Positions 49,660-58,813 of a stretch of 64,000 nt of DNA are shown piece after piece. A program made the position numbers and the translations under genes. Each line of letters opens with the position of its first letter. Position 1 is the stretch's first letter. This stretch comes from Pontibacter mangrovi (GTDB lineage: Bacteria > Bacteroidota > Bacteroidia > Cytophagales > Hymenobacteraceae): assembly GCF_006385705.1 (NCBI RefSeq), contig NZ_VFRQ01000002.1:62001-126000 (forward strand), read 5' to 3'. The notes under the pieces are model-generated. The model ran no database searches and had not been told where the DNA came from. It saw only the letters and a list, made by a program, of their open reading frames with translations.

Positions 49660-52188
49660 TTAGCGTATCTGCTGGCCGATGATGAAGTGGAACATGCCTC
49701 GCTTCTCATCCATACCTCCAGGCAAATCATCCAGCCTCCAGCCGTAGTCGAAGCCTAGCAGGCCAAAGGCCGCCATATAGATACGGGCACCTACACCTGC
49801 CGAGCGGTACAGCTTAAACGGACTATAGTTCTTATAGCTACCGAAGTTGTTACCTGCCTCCAAAAACGCCAGGCCGTAAATAGTCGCGGCAGGGTTCGGG
49901 GAAATCAGCTGGCGTGCCTCAAACACAAACTTGTTATAGGCAATACCGCCCGAGTAAGTCAAGTCTGGATCGGAGATAGAGTTTACAACGCTTTCATCAT
50001 CATAGCCACGCAAGCCAATGTATTCGGTACCAACAAACACGTTGCCACCACCAAGGCCTGCACCGCCTACTTTAAAGCGCTCAAACGGCCCGATCTTGCC
50101 AGAACCATACGTACCCAGGAAGCCAAAGTGCGCTCTTGTATTGAACACCAAATTTCCTGCCACATTTATAAAGTATGAGGCATCAAACATCCATTTATTA
50201 AATTCGATGAACTCGTAGTCGCCTTCTTTTTGATCCTTAAACAATGAGTACGGTGGTGTCATGTTCAGGCTCAGCGTAAACTGAGAACCGCGTCTTGGGA
50301 ACGTTGGGTTGTCTATGCTGGAGCGGCCGATGGTGTTCACAATAGAAATACTGTTCGAAATACCGTTATTAAAGCCTGGAGCCAGTGCATAGTTCGTCAG
50401 GTTGTAACGGTTGTAAGACAGCGAGTGGCTCATGTAGAAGTAGTTGTCCGGCCAGTTCAGTTGGCGCCCTAAGCTAACTGCGGCTCCGTTCACGTTAAGC
50501 CGGCGCACTTCGCTCTCATCCACATTTTCATTCAAGTACCCGTAGTAACCCAGGTTGTTCTGCCTGTAAATTGTTTTAAAGAGGCTAACTGTAAGTGAAT
50601 TTCGCTTACGACCGCCCAGCCACGGCTCAGTAAACGAGAACGAGTACGACTGGTAGTACTTACCGTTTGCCTGCACGTTCAACGACAGGCGCTGACCGTC
50701 TCCGGTCGGTATTGGCTTCCACTCCGAAAAGTCGAAAAGCTTACGTGTGGAGAAGTTGTTAAGCGACAGGCCGACGGTACCAACGGCACCAATCGGTCCG
50801 CCCCAACCACCCGAAAGGCTGATCTGGTCGTTCGGGCGCTCCGTTACGCTGTAGGCGATATCCACAGTACCGTCAGCAGGGTTCGGTATCGGGTTCAGGC
50901 CAATTGTTTCAGGGTCAAAATAGCCTAGTCCGGCCAGTTCGTTTCTGGTTCTGATCAAGTCTTCGCGGCTATACTTCTGGCCTGGCAGCGTACGTATCTC
51001 GCGCAAAATCACATGGTCGCTGGTCTTGTCGTTTCCGGAGATCAGGATCTTGTTGATAGTGGCCTGCGGTCCCTCCGTCACACGCATCTCCAGGTCAATG
51101 GAGTCACCTTCCACGCGTACTTCTACCGGTGTAATGCTCGAGAACAGGTAGCCATCGTTCTGGTACAGCGCTGATACGTCTACGCCTACCGGGTTATACG
51201 TCAGGCGTTTCTCCAGCTCTACCTGGTCATACACATCGCCTTTGCTTATGCCTAGCACACGGGCCAGGTAGTCATCATCATACAGGTAGTTGCCCGTCCA
51301 GGAGATATTGCGGTAGAAATACTGCTGGCCCTCGTCCACGGTGATCTGTATGCCCAGGCGGTCTTCGCTGATGCTATACACTGAGTCCGACACGATGGTA
51401 GCGTCGCGGTAGCCCTGGCTGTTGTAGAAGCTGATCAGGGCCTCTTTGTCTTCCTCAAACTTAGCGCGGTTAAACTTAGAGGAGGTGAAGATCTTATAGA
51501 AGCGCTTCTCTTTGGTGTTCTTCAGCTGGCGTTGCAGCTTCTTGTCTTTAAAGGCCTCGTTGCCAACAAACTCAATGTCGCCAACTTTTACTTTGTCGCC
51601 TTTGTCTACATGTATGTTCAGGTTCACGCTGTTTGGCAGCACAGAGTCAGGGCGCTGCGTAATGTTCACCTTCACGTTCAGGTAGCTTTTGTCTATGTAA
51701 TACTCCTGCACCACATTTCGGGTGGTGTTGAGCACGGCATCTGTAACAATACGCCCTTTCTGCAGCGTCACTTTATCGCGTAGGGCCTCGGCCTGCGACT
51801 TGTTTATGCCCGAGAAACGGAAGTTGGAAAGGCGCGGACGCTCCGTCAGGTGGAAGGTAAGGTATACCACCTCGCCTTCTGTGCGTGCCGACACATCCAC
51901 ATCGCCCAGTATACCCTGGTCCCACAGGTTTTGGATGGCGCGGCTAATGTCCTCTCCCGGCACAGTGATCATGTCCCCTTCCTTCAGGCCGGTAAGGGAG
52001 GCAAGCGCAATAGGATCCAGAATCTTGTTGCCACTGATCTCGATCCCCCCAATGCGGTACTGGCGCGGCTGCTGGTAATCTATCGTAGACGACTGGGTAG
52101 GTCTGTTTAGTACTTGTGAAGAGGCCGTGCCTGCCGTTAGCAGAAACACAAGCACCCAGATGCATCTTGTCATTCGTGTCTGTATCAC
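49660..52188 (-). CDS. bamA: Outer-membrane assembly factor BamA
   Basis: Omp85 insertase that folds barrel proteins into the outer membrane. The 842-residue precursor has a signal peptide (CIWVLVFLLTAGTASSQ), five POTRA domains (about 45-420, for example YRIGGIEISGNKILDPIAL) and a 16-stranded barrel with the late GRSSIDNPTFPRRGSQFTL region. It ends in RGMFHFIIGQQIR with the terminal aromatic signal weaker than usual. Its start overlaps the uppS stop by four bases, coupling the two genes. Confidence 0.96.
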   Translation of the reverse strand: MIQTRMTRCIWVLVFLLTAGTASSQVLNRPTQSSTIDYQQPRQYRIGGIEISGNKILDPIALASLTGLKEGDMITVPGEDISRAIQNLWDQGILGDVDVSARTEGEVVYLTFHLTERPRLSNFRFSGINKSQAEALRDKVTLQKGRIVTDAVLNTTRNVVQEYYIDKSYLNVKVNITQRPDSVLPNSVNLNIHVDKGDKVKVGDIEFVGNEAFKDKKLQRQLKNTKEKRFYKIFTSSKFNRAKFEEDKEALISFYNSQGYRDATIVSDSVYSISEDRLGIQITVDEGQQYFYRNISWTGNYLYDDDYLARVLGISKGDVYDQVELEKRLTYNPVGVDVSALYQNDGYLFSSITPVEVRVEGDSIDLEMRVTEGPQATINKILISGNDKTSDHVILREIRTLPGQKYSREDLIRTRNELAGLGYFDPETIGLNPIPNPADGTVDIAYSVTERPNDQISLSGGWGGPIGAVGTVGLSLNNFSTRKLFDFSEWKPIPTGDGQRLSLNVQANGKYYQSYSFSFTEPWLGGRKRNSLTVSLFKTIYRQNNLGYYGYLNENVDESEVRRLNVNGAAVSLGRQLNWPDNYFYMSHSLSYNRYNLTNYALAPGFNNGISNSISIVNTIGRSSIDNPTFPRRGSQFTLSLNMTPPYSLFKDQKEGDYEFIEFNKWMFDASYFINVAGNLVFNTRAHFGFLGTYGSGKIGPFERFKVGGAGLGGGNVFVGTEYIGLRGYDDESVVNSISDPDLTYSGGIAYNKFVFEARQLISPNPAATIYGLAFLEAGNNFGSYKNYSPFKLYRSAGVGARIYMAAFGLLGFDYGWRLDDLPGGMDEKRGMFHFIIGQQIR

Positions 52189-52928
52189 TTGGTTATTTGT
52201 TCACTTGTCTTCCCGAAGCGGCGCTCCCGGCGCTGGTAAGCCATTATTGCCTCGTAGAGATGTTCTTTTCTGAAATCGGGCCAGAGCAGCTCTGTGATGT
52301 ATAGTTCTGTATAAGCCAGCTGCCAAAGCAGGAAATTGCTGATGCGCTGCTCGCCGCTGGTTCTTATCAGCAGCTCCGGGTCTGGTATGCCTGCCGTGGA
52401 AAGGTGGGCGGCAATGGCCTCCTCAGTTATTTCCTCTGCCCTTATACTTCCATGACCCACCTCGTCGGCTAGGCGTTGCACTGCCTGCGTTATATCCCAG
52501 CGGCCACTGTAGCTCAGGGCCAGCACCAGCGTCATGCGGGTATTGTGCTTGGTTAGCTCCATCGCCTCCATCAACTCACGCTGGCAAGCCTTTGGTAAGC
52601 TTCCCGTATTTCCGATTGTTTGCAGGCGAATGTTGTTCTTGTTGAGTGTGGCGGTTTCCTTCCGAATAGTTGACACCAGCAGCGTCATCAGCGCCGACAC
52701 CTCCTCCGCTGGCCTGGACCAGTTTTCGGTGGAAAAGGCATATAAGGTCAGGTACTCCACACCCAACTCGGCAGAAGCCTCTACCGTATCACGTACTGCT
52801 TTGATAGCATTCTGGTGGCCAAAGATTCGTAATCCGCCTCGCTTCTTTGCCCAACGCCCATTACCGTCCATAATAACGGCGATGTGTCTGGGTAAATTGC
52901 CTAAGTCTACTTTGTCCTTCAAATTCAT
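52185..52928 (-). CDS. uppS: Undecaprenyl diphosphate synthase (isoprenyl transferase)
   Basis: Makes the C55 lipid carrier for cell-wall precursors by cis-prenyl elongation. The catalytic aspartate lies in HIAVIMDGNGRWAKKRG, with SFSTENW-like AFSTENWSRP (about 80) and the C-terminal RTSGEQRISNFLLWQLAYTE. I chose ATG 52928 (MNLKDKVDLGNLPRHIAV), giving 247 residues; a start seven codons upstream is possible. It overlaps bamA. Together they link lipid carrier and outer-membrane assembly, an order common in Bacteroidota. Confidence 0.96.
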   Translation of the reverse strand: MNLKDKVDLGNLPRHIAVIMDGNGRWAKKRGGLRIFGHQNAIKAVRDTVEASAELGVEYLTLYAFSTENWSRPAEEVSALMTLLVSTIRKETATLNKNNIRLQTIGNTGSLPKACQRELMEAMELTKHNTRMTLVLALSYSGRWDITQAVQRLADEVGHGSIRAEEITEEAIAAHLSTAGIPDPELLIRTSGEQRISNFLLWQLAYTELYITELLWPDFRKEHLYEAIMAYQRRERRFGKTSEQITK

Positions 52929-52987
52929 TAAACCACAATTTCCTTGCAAGTTACAAAAAGCAAGAGAAAATCATGAATGATTGCAGT

Positions 52988-53758
52988 TTAATCTAACAGG
53001 CCAGGCTTCTTCTTATAGACTGGCGGGCAGTTATAGCGGTAAAAAGTGTAGGAGATGCTGATACCATTGTAGAAATACCAGTCATTGTCGTGAGGGCTCA
53101 GCATGTTTTCCGGTTGCCCCGGTGTGCTCAGGTGGTCTAGCTTATCGGTAAACGTTTTTCTGGCGCCAAACTCCAGCCCCAGGTTCCAGTGGGTGCTCAG
53201 GCCATACTTTATGCCCACTCCAAAAGGTATGGTCACGGTCATGTCGGTATCAAACACCCTGTTAAGCTCATCGTGCACGGAGGTAAGCTTTTTGTTGTAT
53301 AGCAAACCGGCTATGCCTGCAAACACATAAGGCGAGAACCGTGGGTGCTGCTTGGGGTCATAATAGTCCAGGAAGTTATACTCTACCACGCCCGACAGCT
53401 CTAGCAGGCTCAGGCGCAGCTCTGCCTGCCGGTACGCATGGAACGGGCGATCATCAAACGCCTCGTCGCTGAACGTGTTGTTATCAGCGATGCGGTGGCT
53501 ACCCATTAGCCCGGCGCGCAGCGTTATGGCGTTAGACATATCGCGGCGATAAAAGATGGTAAGGGCTGGCTGGTTGTTTAGAAAGCGATAATTAGGGGAT
53601 ATTTCGCCTTTGTAGTTTCCGCCGCCAATGCCTATGCCTATTTCGGAAGTATTTACGGGCATGTTAGACTGGGCACTGGCGTTGCTACACAAAAAAACAC
53701 TCCCTACTTGCAGAAAGAGACAAATAAGGAGTGCCTGTTTAAAGATATCTAACGTCAT
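52988..53758 (-). CDS. DUF6089-family outer-membrane beta-barrel protein 1
   Basis: A 256-residue protein: signal peptide to about residue 29, then IGIGIGGGNYKGEISPNYRFL and further beta strands rich in Gly, Tyr and Phe, closing with YNGISISYTFYRY. This matches DUF6089 barrel proteins found in this gene group in Bacteroidota. Function is unknown. The next gene upstream on the same strand encodes a larger paralogue with similar opening and closing segments. Confidence 0.82.
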   Translation of the reverse strand: MTLDIFKQALLICLFLQVGSVFLCSNASAQSNMPVNTSEIGIGIGGGNYKGEISPNYRFLNNQPALTIFYRRDMSNAITLRAGLMGSHRIADNNTFSDEAFDDRPFHAYRQAELRLSLLELSGVVEYNFLDYYDPKQHPRFSPYVFAGIAGLLYNKKLTSVHDELNRVFDTDMTVTIPFGVGIKYGLSTHWNLGLEFGARKTFTDKLDHLSTPGQPENMLSPHDNDWYFYNGISISYTFYRYNCPPVYKKKPGLLD

Positions 53759-53806
53759 GTATTCTGGTCAAAGTTTAGTTGAACAACGCAGTCGTTGCCC
53801 GTTCTA

Positions 53807-54823
53807 TTATCTAAACTTCGGACTTCGGACGCGTGGTGATAAAATATAACTTAATGTTAGGCCTGTGGTGATGTACCAGTCATCGTCTGACAACTCGCCG
53901 CGCTGCTGCCCATCAGTGCCATAGCCTCTTAAGTACTTGTAAGTCACACTCGGATCTGGATCGCTCCGCAGGTAATACTTACTGCTCGGGTTGTCCGTAG
54001 CCAGGTCGGAGCCGGCACTTCTATCCGAAAGTATGGCTGCAGCTGCAGGGTTAGCGCCGCCCCCGTCTAAGATAGCTCTCTTAGAGGCATAGCTACCGCT
54101 TACGTCATCCAGGTAATCTGTAAAGGTCTTTCTCCAGCCCACTTCCAGGCTCAGGTCCCAGTAGCGGTCTATCTTATAGCGCACACCAAGGCCAAACGGG
54201 ATGGCAATCTGCACACGCTTGTATGGATCGGGATAGTCACCTCCAGCAGCATACTGTCCTTCGGTACCTAAAGGTTGCAATTCATACCAACCTGTTGGCA
54301 ATTCACCGTCACTTACATCAGGGCGGGAGCCGCTTTCATAGTAAGCCTTAGGGTTATGGTGCAGTACAGCTACGCCTAAAAAAGCATACGGCACAAAATC
54401 CGGGCGACGCTGATAGGTGCTGCGGTTCTCGAAAAGGTCCACCACCGCCACGGCGCTCAGTTCTTTAATATCATTCCGGAAAGAAAGATTTCTGGCATAA
54501 CGGCCAGCGTTCTCACCCTCACTCTGTGACGCGCTCAGGGCATCGTCGCCGGTGATGCGGCCCCAGTTAAACCCTACGCGGTAAGAGAAGCGCGGGGCAA
54601 AACGGTAGGTATAGCTGATCCCTACGTTTGGCCGGGTGGACTTAAACCGGAAGCTCGTAAAGTCCGGCTGAGGCACAATGTCCCCGAAATAGTTCATGGC
54701 GCCAAAGGTTACGCCAACAGAACCGTACTGCTTACGATTGGTCCAGCGCTGCGCTTCGGCACCCGGCGCCAGCAGGATAGAGGTAAAAGTAAGCAACAAA
54801 ACAAGGGTACAAAGTTTCTTCAT
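53807..54823 (-). CDS. DUF6089-family outer-membrane beta-barrel protein 2
   Basis: A 338-residue paralogue with signal peptide (KKLCTLVLLLTFTSILLAPGAEAQ), then GSVGVTFGAMNYFGDIVPQ and successive strands (VGISYTYRFAPRFSYRVGF). It ends YITTGLTLSYILSPRVRSPKFR. It has several long polar insertions compared with copy 1 (about 170-200 and 255-300). A -7 box lies at 54887-54894. Function unknown. Confidence 0.82.
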   Translation of the reverse strand: MKKLCTLVLLLTFTSILLAPGAEAQRWTNRKQYGSVGVTFGAMNYFGDIVPQPDFTSFRFKSTRPNVGISYTYRFAPRFSYRVGFNWGRITGDDALSASQSEGENAGRYARNLSFRNDIKELSAVAVVDLFENRSTYQRRPDFVPYAFLGVAVLHHNPKAYYESGSRPDVSDGELPTGWYELQPLGTEGQYAAGGDYPDPYKRVQIAIPFGLGVRYKIDRYWDLSLEVGWRKTFTDYLDDVSGSYASKRAILDGGGANPAAAAILSDRSAGSDLATDNPSSKYYLRSDPDPSVTYKYLRGYGTDGQQRGELSDDDWYITTGLTLSYILSPRVRSPKFR

Positions 54824-54886
54824 AATAGAAAAAGTATAAGTTGTGGCGTATCAAATGGCTAGCATTCACCCCAAATTAATAGAAGA

Positions 54887-54894
54887 CAAAAATA
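54887..54894 (-). promoter_or_regulatory. Putative -7 box for DUF6089 gene 2
   Basis: TATTTTTG on the minus strand matches TAnnTTTG, 64 bases before the start. It could begin a transcript covering both DUF6089 genes, uppS, bamA and the OmpH genes. An AT-only 11-base stem (54912-54922 with 54939-54949) lies just upstream. Confidence 0.45.
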
Positions 54895-54940
54895 AACAGA
54901 TTTACGAGTTAATAAAATAATATAACAGGTATATTTAATA

Positions 54941-55828
54941 TTATTTTATCTGCGTGTTTCTCTTATCCAGCCCCCAGTTCAGCTTGTTTCTCAGGGTCGA
55001 AAGGAAATTTACATGGTGAAGCTTTATCAGCCTGGCCACAAAGCTCTCCCTCCGCACCGCCAACTGCACGTTCATGTCTACCGGGGTAGACCTGGAGTCC
55101 AAAGCCGCCAGGTAACTGCTGCTGCGGCCCTCTACTTCAAAAGAAATCACGCTGCGATCAGACACAATCATGGGCCGCACATTGAGGTTATGCGGGCATA
55201 CGGGTGAAATGACAAAATTGTTGGTCTGCGGCAGCACTAGTGGCCCCCCGCAGCTAAGCGAGTACCCCGTAGACCCGGTAGGCGTTGCCACCACCAGGCC
55301 ATCCCCCCAGTATGAGTTCAGATATTCACCATCTATATACGTATTCACCACTATCATGGACGACGTATCGCGCTTTAGTATGCTAAACTCATTCAGGCCA
55401 AAGTTAATGCCGTTAAATACCTCCTGATCGGAGTCTACATGGATCAACGCACGGTCGTCTAACGTATAATGCCCTTTGTAAAGCGCATCCAGGGCCAGGT
55501 TGATGCTGTCGTAGGGGATGGTGGCCAGAAAGCCGAGCCGGCCGGTGTTGATGCCCAGTATAGGAATCTGCTGCGCCCCCACATACGTCACCGTATCCAG
55601 CAGGGTGCCGTCGCCGCCTATGCTCAGCACCACATCCACGCCCTGCAGCACATCACCCCGCCGGAAGGTCTCTATGCCTGTGGGCAGGTTGATGGTGTTC
55701 TTCAGGTACAGCTCGAAATGCTCTACCAGGCACAGGGCCGCCTTGCGCCGCTGCAGTTCATCAAAAAGCGTCTGAATAAAGGGCTGTATGTTGTCGGTGA
55801 AAGGTTTTCCAAGTATCGCTATTTTCAT
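54941..55828 (-). CDS. nadK: NAD kinase
   Basis: Phosphorylates NAD to NADP. The 295 residues carry the catalytic GGDGTLLDT (about 72-80), GINTGRLGFLA, the substrate loop with NEFSILKRDTSSM and GDGLVVATPTGSTGYSLSCGG. The normal family start MKIAILGKPFTDNIQ is used. It follows the POTRA/barrel gene by 11 bases and belongs to the long minus-strand envelope group. Confidence 0.97.
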   Translation of the reverse strand: MKIAILGKPFTDNIQPFIQTLFDELQRRKAALCLVEHFELYLKNTINLPTGIETFRRGDVLQGVDVVLSIGGDGTLLDTVTYVGAQQIPILGINTGRLGFLATIPYDSINLALDALYKGHYTLDDRALIHVDSDQEVFNGINFGLNEFSILKRDTSSMIVVNTYIDGEYLNSYWGDGLVVATPTGSTGYSLSCGGPLVLPQTNNFVISPVCPHNLNVRPMIVSDRSVISFEVEGRSSSYLAALDSRSTPVDMNVQLAVRRESFVARLIKLHHVNFLSTLRNKLNWGLDKRNTQIK

Positions 55829-55839
55829 ATTCTGTCAGG

Positions 55840-57228
55840 TTAAAACGGAAAGCGCGCGCTAAAGTATAAGCCACGGTCGCCCTCCCGGTTTAAAGTATAC
55901 TCCAGCCGCAGCACAATATCGTAAAAGGTTACCGCGTGCAGCCCCAGTCCACTGCCCAGCAACAGCCGGTTTGTCAGCGGGTTACCCTTCTCAAAGGCAT
56001 GGTCTGCCACATAGCCAGCGTCTGTAAAGCCGTTCAGGTACAGCGACAAAGGTATACTGTTAAACTTGGGGTTATCTATAAATTTAAGCTTTATACTTTT
56101 AATATCCAGCAGCTGGCGGGTTAAACCCTGCTTAAAGAGCGCGTAATGCTGCCCCCCCACCACGTATAGCTCGTAGCCGCGCACCAGGGAGCGGTAGCCC
56201 AGGGCGATGTTGTCGGCAAAGGCATACTTGCCCGCCAGGCGCAGCTGCCCCTCGCCGCCAGCCATGTAGGTATACTTTTGGGATAGGGGCACATACTTTA
56301 CATACTTCGCGCGCAGCGTTGTGAAAGGACTACCGGAACGGTGCAGGAAAAAAGTTTGCGCCACGCCCGCCTCCAGGTAGCTGCCAGCCGTGGGGTAAGC
56401 AAAGTTATTGCGCCGGTTAATGGCCTTGTACAGCTCCAGGCGCATGTACTGCCGCTCCTGCAGGGCCCGCTGGTAATACTCCGGGTTCAGCAAAGTTACC
56501 GAGTCTGATATATCCTCATCGTGGAAAGACAGCCGCAGCCCCGCCTGCCGCTGCACATCCTGCCGGTGCACCAGCGCCGCCGCCACAGAGGTCCGTTTAA
56601 TGGGCATGCCCTCCTCCTGCTCATAAAAGCGCTGCCTGTTGTTCACGTTGGTGTAGCTGATGGTGCGGCTGCGGTAATCGGCCACCAGAAAATCAGCGCC
56701 TAAGTTATACTTGCGCCACACATACGGAATGCGGTAGCCCAGCTCCAGCCGCTTGTTAAAGCCGCGCTGCACCCGCACGCGCACCTCCTCGTTGCGCCCC
56801 CTGAAGTTACGGCGAATCAGGTTCAGGCCATAGTCTATGCGGCTCCAGTCCTTCTTCTCCAGCCAGGCATTAAAGTTACGGTCAGCAAAGTCAAAGATGG
56901 GAATGGGATAGAGATAGTAGCGCTCCTGCACCGCAAACTGCACCCGCACCTGCCCCTTGGCACAAGTATAGGTATAGTTCACAAAGTGAAACAGGCGGAG
57001 GTTGAGCAGGCGTTTCTGGTTTTCCTGCAGCAGCGGCTCCAGCGCCTCGGCAGGTATGCTGTCGCCGGGGGCAAAGGTGAGCTCGCGCAGCATTACCTGG
57101 CTTCGGGTGCTCTCGTTGCCGGTCAGGCTGATGCTGTCGATCACGACGGCAGGCACCTCGCAGGGCTTCGCCAGCGATTCAATGCCTGTTACAAGTATAA
57201 GTATAAAAAGGAAAGCTCGCAGCGGCAT
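55840..57228 (-). CDS. POTRA-domain outer-membrane barrel protein (Omp85-like)
   Basis: A 462-residue protein with signal peptide (LRAFLFILILVTGIESLA), one POTRA-like domain (VVIDSISLTGNESTRSQVML, about 27-110) and then a beta-barrel of Omp85 type ending YTLNREGDRGLYFSARFPF with a terminal phenylalanine. It is shorter than BamA and TamA, with a single POTRA, and may belong to the patatin-fused or two-partner type without the partner. Substrate unknown. It lies between nadK and a CBS-domain gene, 11 bases from each. Confidence 0.8.
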   Translation of the reverse strand: MPLRAFLFILILVTGIESLAKPCEVPAVVIDSISLTGNESTRSQVMLRELTFAPGDSIPAEALEPLLQENQKRLLNLRLFHFVNYTYTCAKGQVRVQFAVQERYYLYPIPIFDFADRNFNAWLEKKDWSRIDYGLNLIRRNFRGRNEEVRVRVQRGFNKRLELGYRIPYVWRKYNLGADFLVADYRSRTISYTNVNNRQRFYEQEEGMPIKRTSVAAALVHRQDVQRQAGLRLSFHDEDISDSVTLLNPEYYQRALQERQYMRLELYKAINRRNNFAYPTAGSYLEAGVAQTFFLHRSGSPFTTLRAKYVKYVPLSQKYTYMAGGEGQLRLAGKYAFADNIALGYRSLVRGYELYVVGGQHYALFKQGLTRQLLDIKSIKLKFIDNPKFNSIPLSLYLNGFTDAGYVADHAFEKGNPLTNRLLLGSGLGLHAVTFYDIVLRLEYTLNREGDRGLYFSARFPF

Positions 57229-57239
57229 TGGCGCAAGCG

Positions 57240-57905
57240 TTAGATATCGAGGTACTTAAATAGCATATCGAGGCGGTCTTTGCCCACGTCGTACTCGGTG
57301 TTATCGTTAAATTGTGCGGTGATGCGGTACTCGAAGCGCTCTAAAGTAGCGATGATGCGGCTGAGGTCGGTGGTGTTGAGCTTCAGCGTCAGCTTTATCT
57401 TGTAGGGGTCCAGCTCGTCGGGCGACACGTAGGCGCTCAGGATCTTGGTGTTCTCCTCCTCTATCAGGCGGCTGATCTGGGCCAGCGAGTAATCGCGCTC
57501 GGGCATGGAGAGCACCAGTATACTTCCCGAGCCCTGCAAGGCCGACATCTGCCCGAAAGCCGCCAGCGTGTCGTTTATCGTGATCACGCCCATGTAGTCC
57601 TGCTCCTCGTCGAGCACGGCCACCACTTGTATCTTGTTCTTGATGGCGGCCTCCATCACATCGTAGAAATGCTGCTGCCCCTGCACGTGCACCTCCTTGT
57701 ACTCCAGCTCCAGCTCCTTCAGCTGGCGGGTGCGGTCGGGCAGCTCGATCAGGCTCAGCTCGGTGGCCAGGCCCATGTACTTGCGGTTGCTTACCACCGG
57801 CAACTCGTTTACGCGGAACTCATCCATCCAACGCAAAGCTTTGTCTACGGTGTCGTAGAGCTTCAGCGGCGGAATCATTTGGTTGATGAGCTCTTCTGCG
57901 ATCAT
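57240..57905 (-). CDS. CBS-domain protein
   Basis: A 221-residue protein with paired CBS modules (about 5-65 and 80-140; LPVVSNRKYMGLATELSL and VVAVLDEEQDYMGVITIND) followed by an ACT-like C-terminal region (VLSMPERDYSLAQISRLIEEENTKIL). CBS domains bind adenine nucleotides and regulate attached or partner proteins. No enzymatic domain is present. It overlaps the upstream alpha/beta hydrolase gene by four bases. In Bacteroidota this gene is usually beside nadK, suggesting a link to NAD or adenylate sensing, by inference. Confidence 0.87.
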   Translation of the reverse strand: MIAEELINQMIPPLKLYDTVDKALRWMDEFRVNELPVVSNRKYMGLATELSLIELPDRTRQLKELELEYKEVHVQGQQHFYDVMEAAIKNKIQVVAVLDEEQDYMGVITINDTLAAFGQMSALQGSGSILVLSMPERDYSLAQISRLIEEENTKILSAYVSPDELDPYKIKLTLKLNTTDLSRIIATLERFEYRITAQFNDNTEYDVGKDRLDMLFKYLDI

Positions 57906-58678
57906 ACGGATGAGGCGGTTATCGGTGTCTTTTCTAAATATTTCTCTAAGATACTGTTAAACTTCTGCGGATGTTCCATCATTGGGGCGTGCCCGCACTT
58001 ATCTATAAAGTATAGGTCTGAGTTCTCCATGAGCCTGTTAAACTCATAGGCCACGAGCGGCGGCGTGATGGTATCGTTCAGTCCCCAGATTAACAACGTC
58101 GGCACCTTAATGTTTGTGATATCCTTGGCCATATTATGCCGCTGCGCCGACTTGGCAATGGCGATAATGCGCAGGCACTTGGCGTTGCTGTTGGTGATGG
58201 AGAACACCTCGTCTACCAGCTCTTTGGTGGCCGTTTTCGGGTCGTAGAACGTATAGCCCACGCGCTCCTCCACGTACTCGTAGTTGCCGCGCTTCGGAAA
58301 AGAGCCGCCCATGGAGTCCTCAAACAGTCCGGAGCTGCCGGTAAGCACCAGCCGCTTCACCATGCCCGGGTTATTCAACGTATACACCAGCCCCACGTGG
58401 CCGCCCAGCGAGTTGCCCAGCAACGTCAGGTCTTTTAGTTGCTTAAACTTCACGAAGCCTTCCACAAAGTTTGACAACCCCGGCACGCCGGCCTTGTGCA
58501 GCGCCATTTCGTAGATCGGCATCAGCGGGATAACCACACGGTAGTTTTTCGAGAAATGGTCTACAACGCCGTTCCAGTTGCTGAGCGCGCCAAAAAGCCC
58601 GTGCAGCAGCAACAGTACTTCTCCTTCACCTTCATCAATATACTGATATTCTCCTTCGTGTCTGACTTGTAAATCCAT
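57902..58678 (-). CDS. Alpha/beta hydrolase
   Basis: A 258-residue hydrolase. The oxyanion loop is LLLLHGLFGALSNW (about 23-36), the nucleophile elbow GNSLGGHVGLVY (serine about 93), the acid probably in WGLNDTITP and the histidine in CGHAPMMEHP near the C-terminus. Substrate unknown. It starts the minus-strand group that continues with the CBS and POTRA genes. A second hydrolase of the same general type starts at 63827. Confidence 0.92.
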   Translation of the reverse strand: MDLQVRHEGEYQYIDEGEGEVLLLLHGLFGALSNWNGVVDHFSKNYRVVIPLMPIYEMALHKAGVPGLSNFVEGFVKFKQLKDLTLLGNSLGGHVGLVYTLNNPGMVKRLVLTGSSGLFEDSMGGSFPKRGNYEYVEERVGYTFYDPKTATKELVDEVFSITNSNAKCLRIIAIAKSAQRHNMAKDITNIKVPTLLIWGLNDTITPPLVAYEFNRLMENSDLYFIDKCGHAPMMEHPQKFNSILEKYLEKTPITASSV

Positions 58679-58813
58679 GAATCGAAAAAAATGTAATAAC
58701 GTGTTTGCGCCTTTGCTTATACTTTATCCAGGTGCAGCCGGTTACCGGTTCCTGTCTTCAGAAAACAAAAGCGTGGCTTGTATGTTCAAGCGCCTGCCAC
58801 TGCGCGGCGGGCG

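Noticed and set aside
54912-54949. AT-only hairpin as intrinsic terminator between DUF6089 gene 2 and nadK
   Set aside because: The stem has no G-C pair and no T-run, so it would be too weak; noted only as an AT-rich structure near the promoter.
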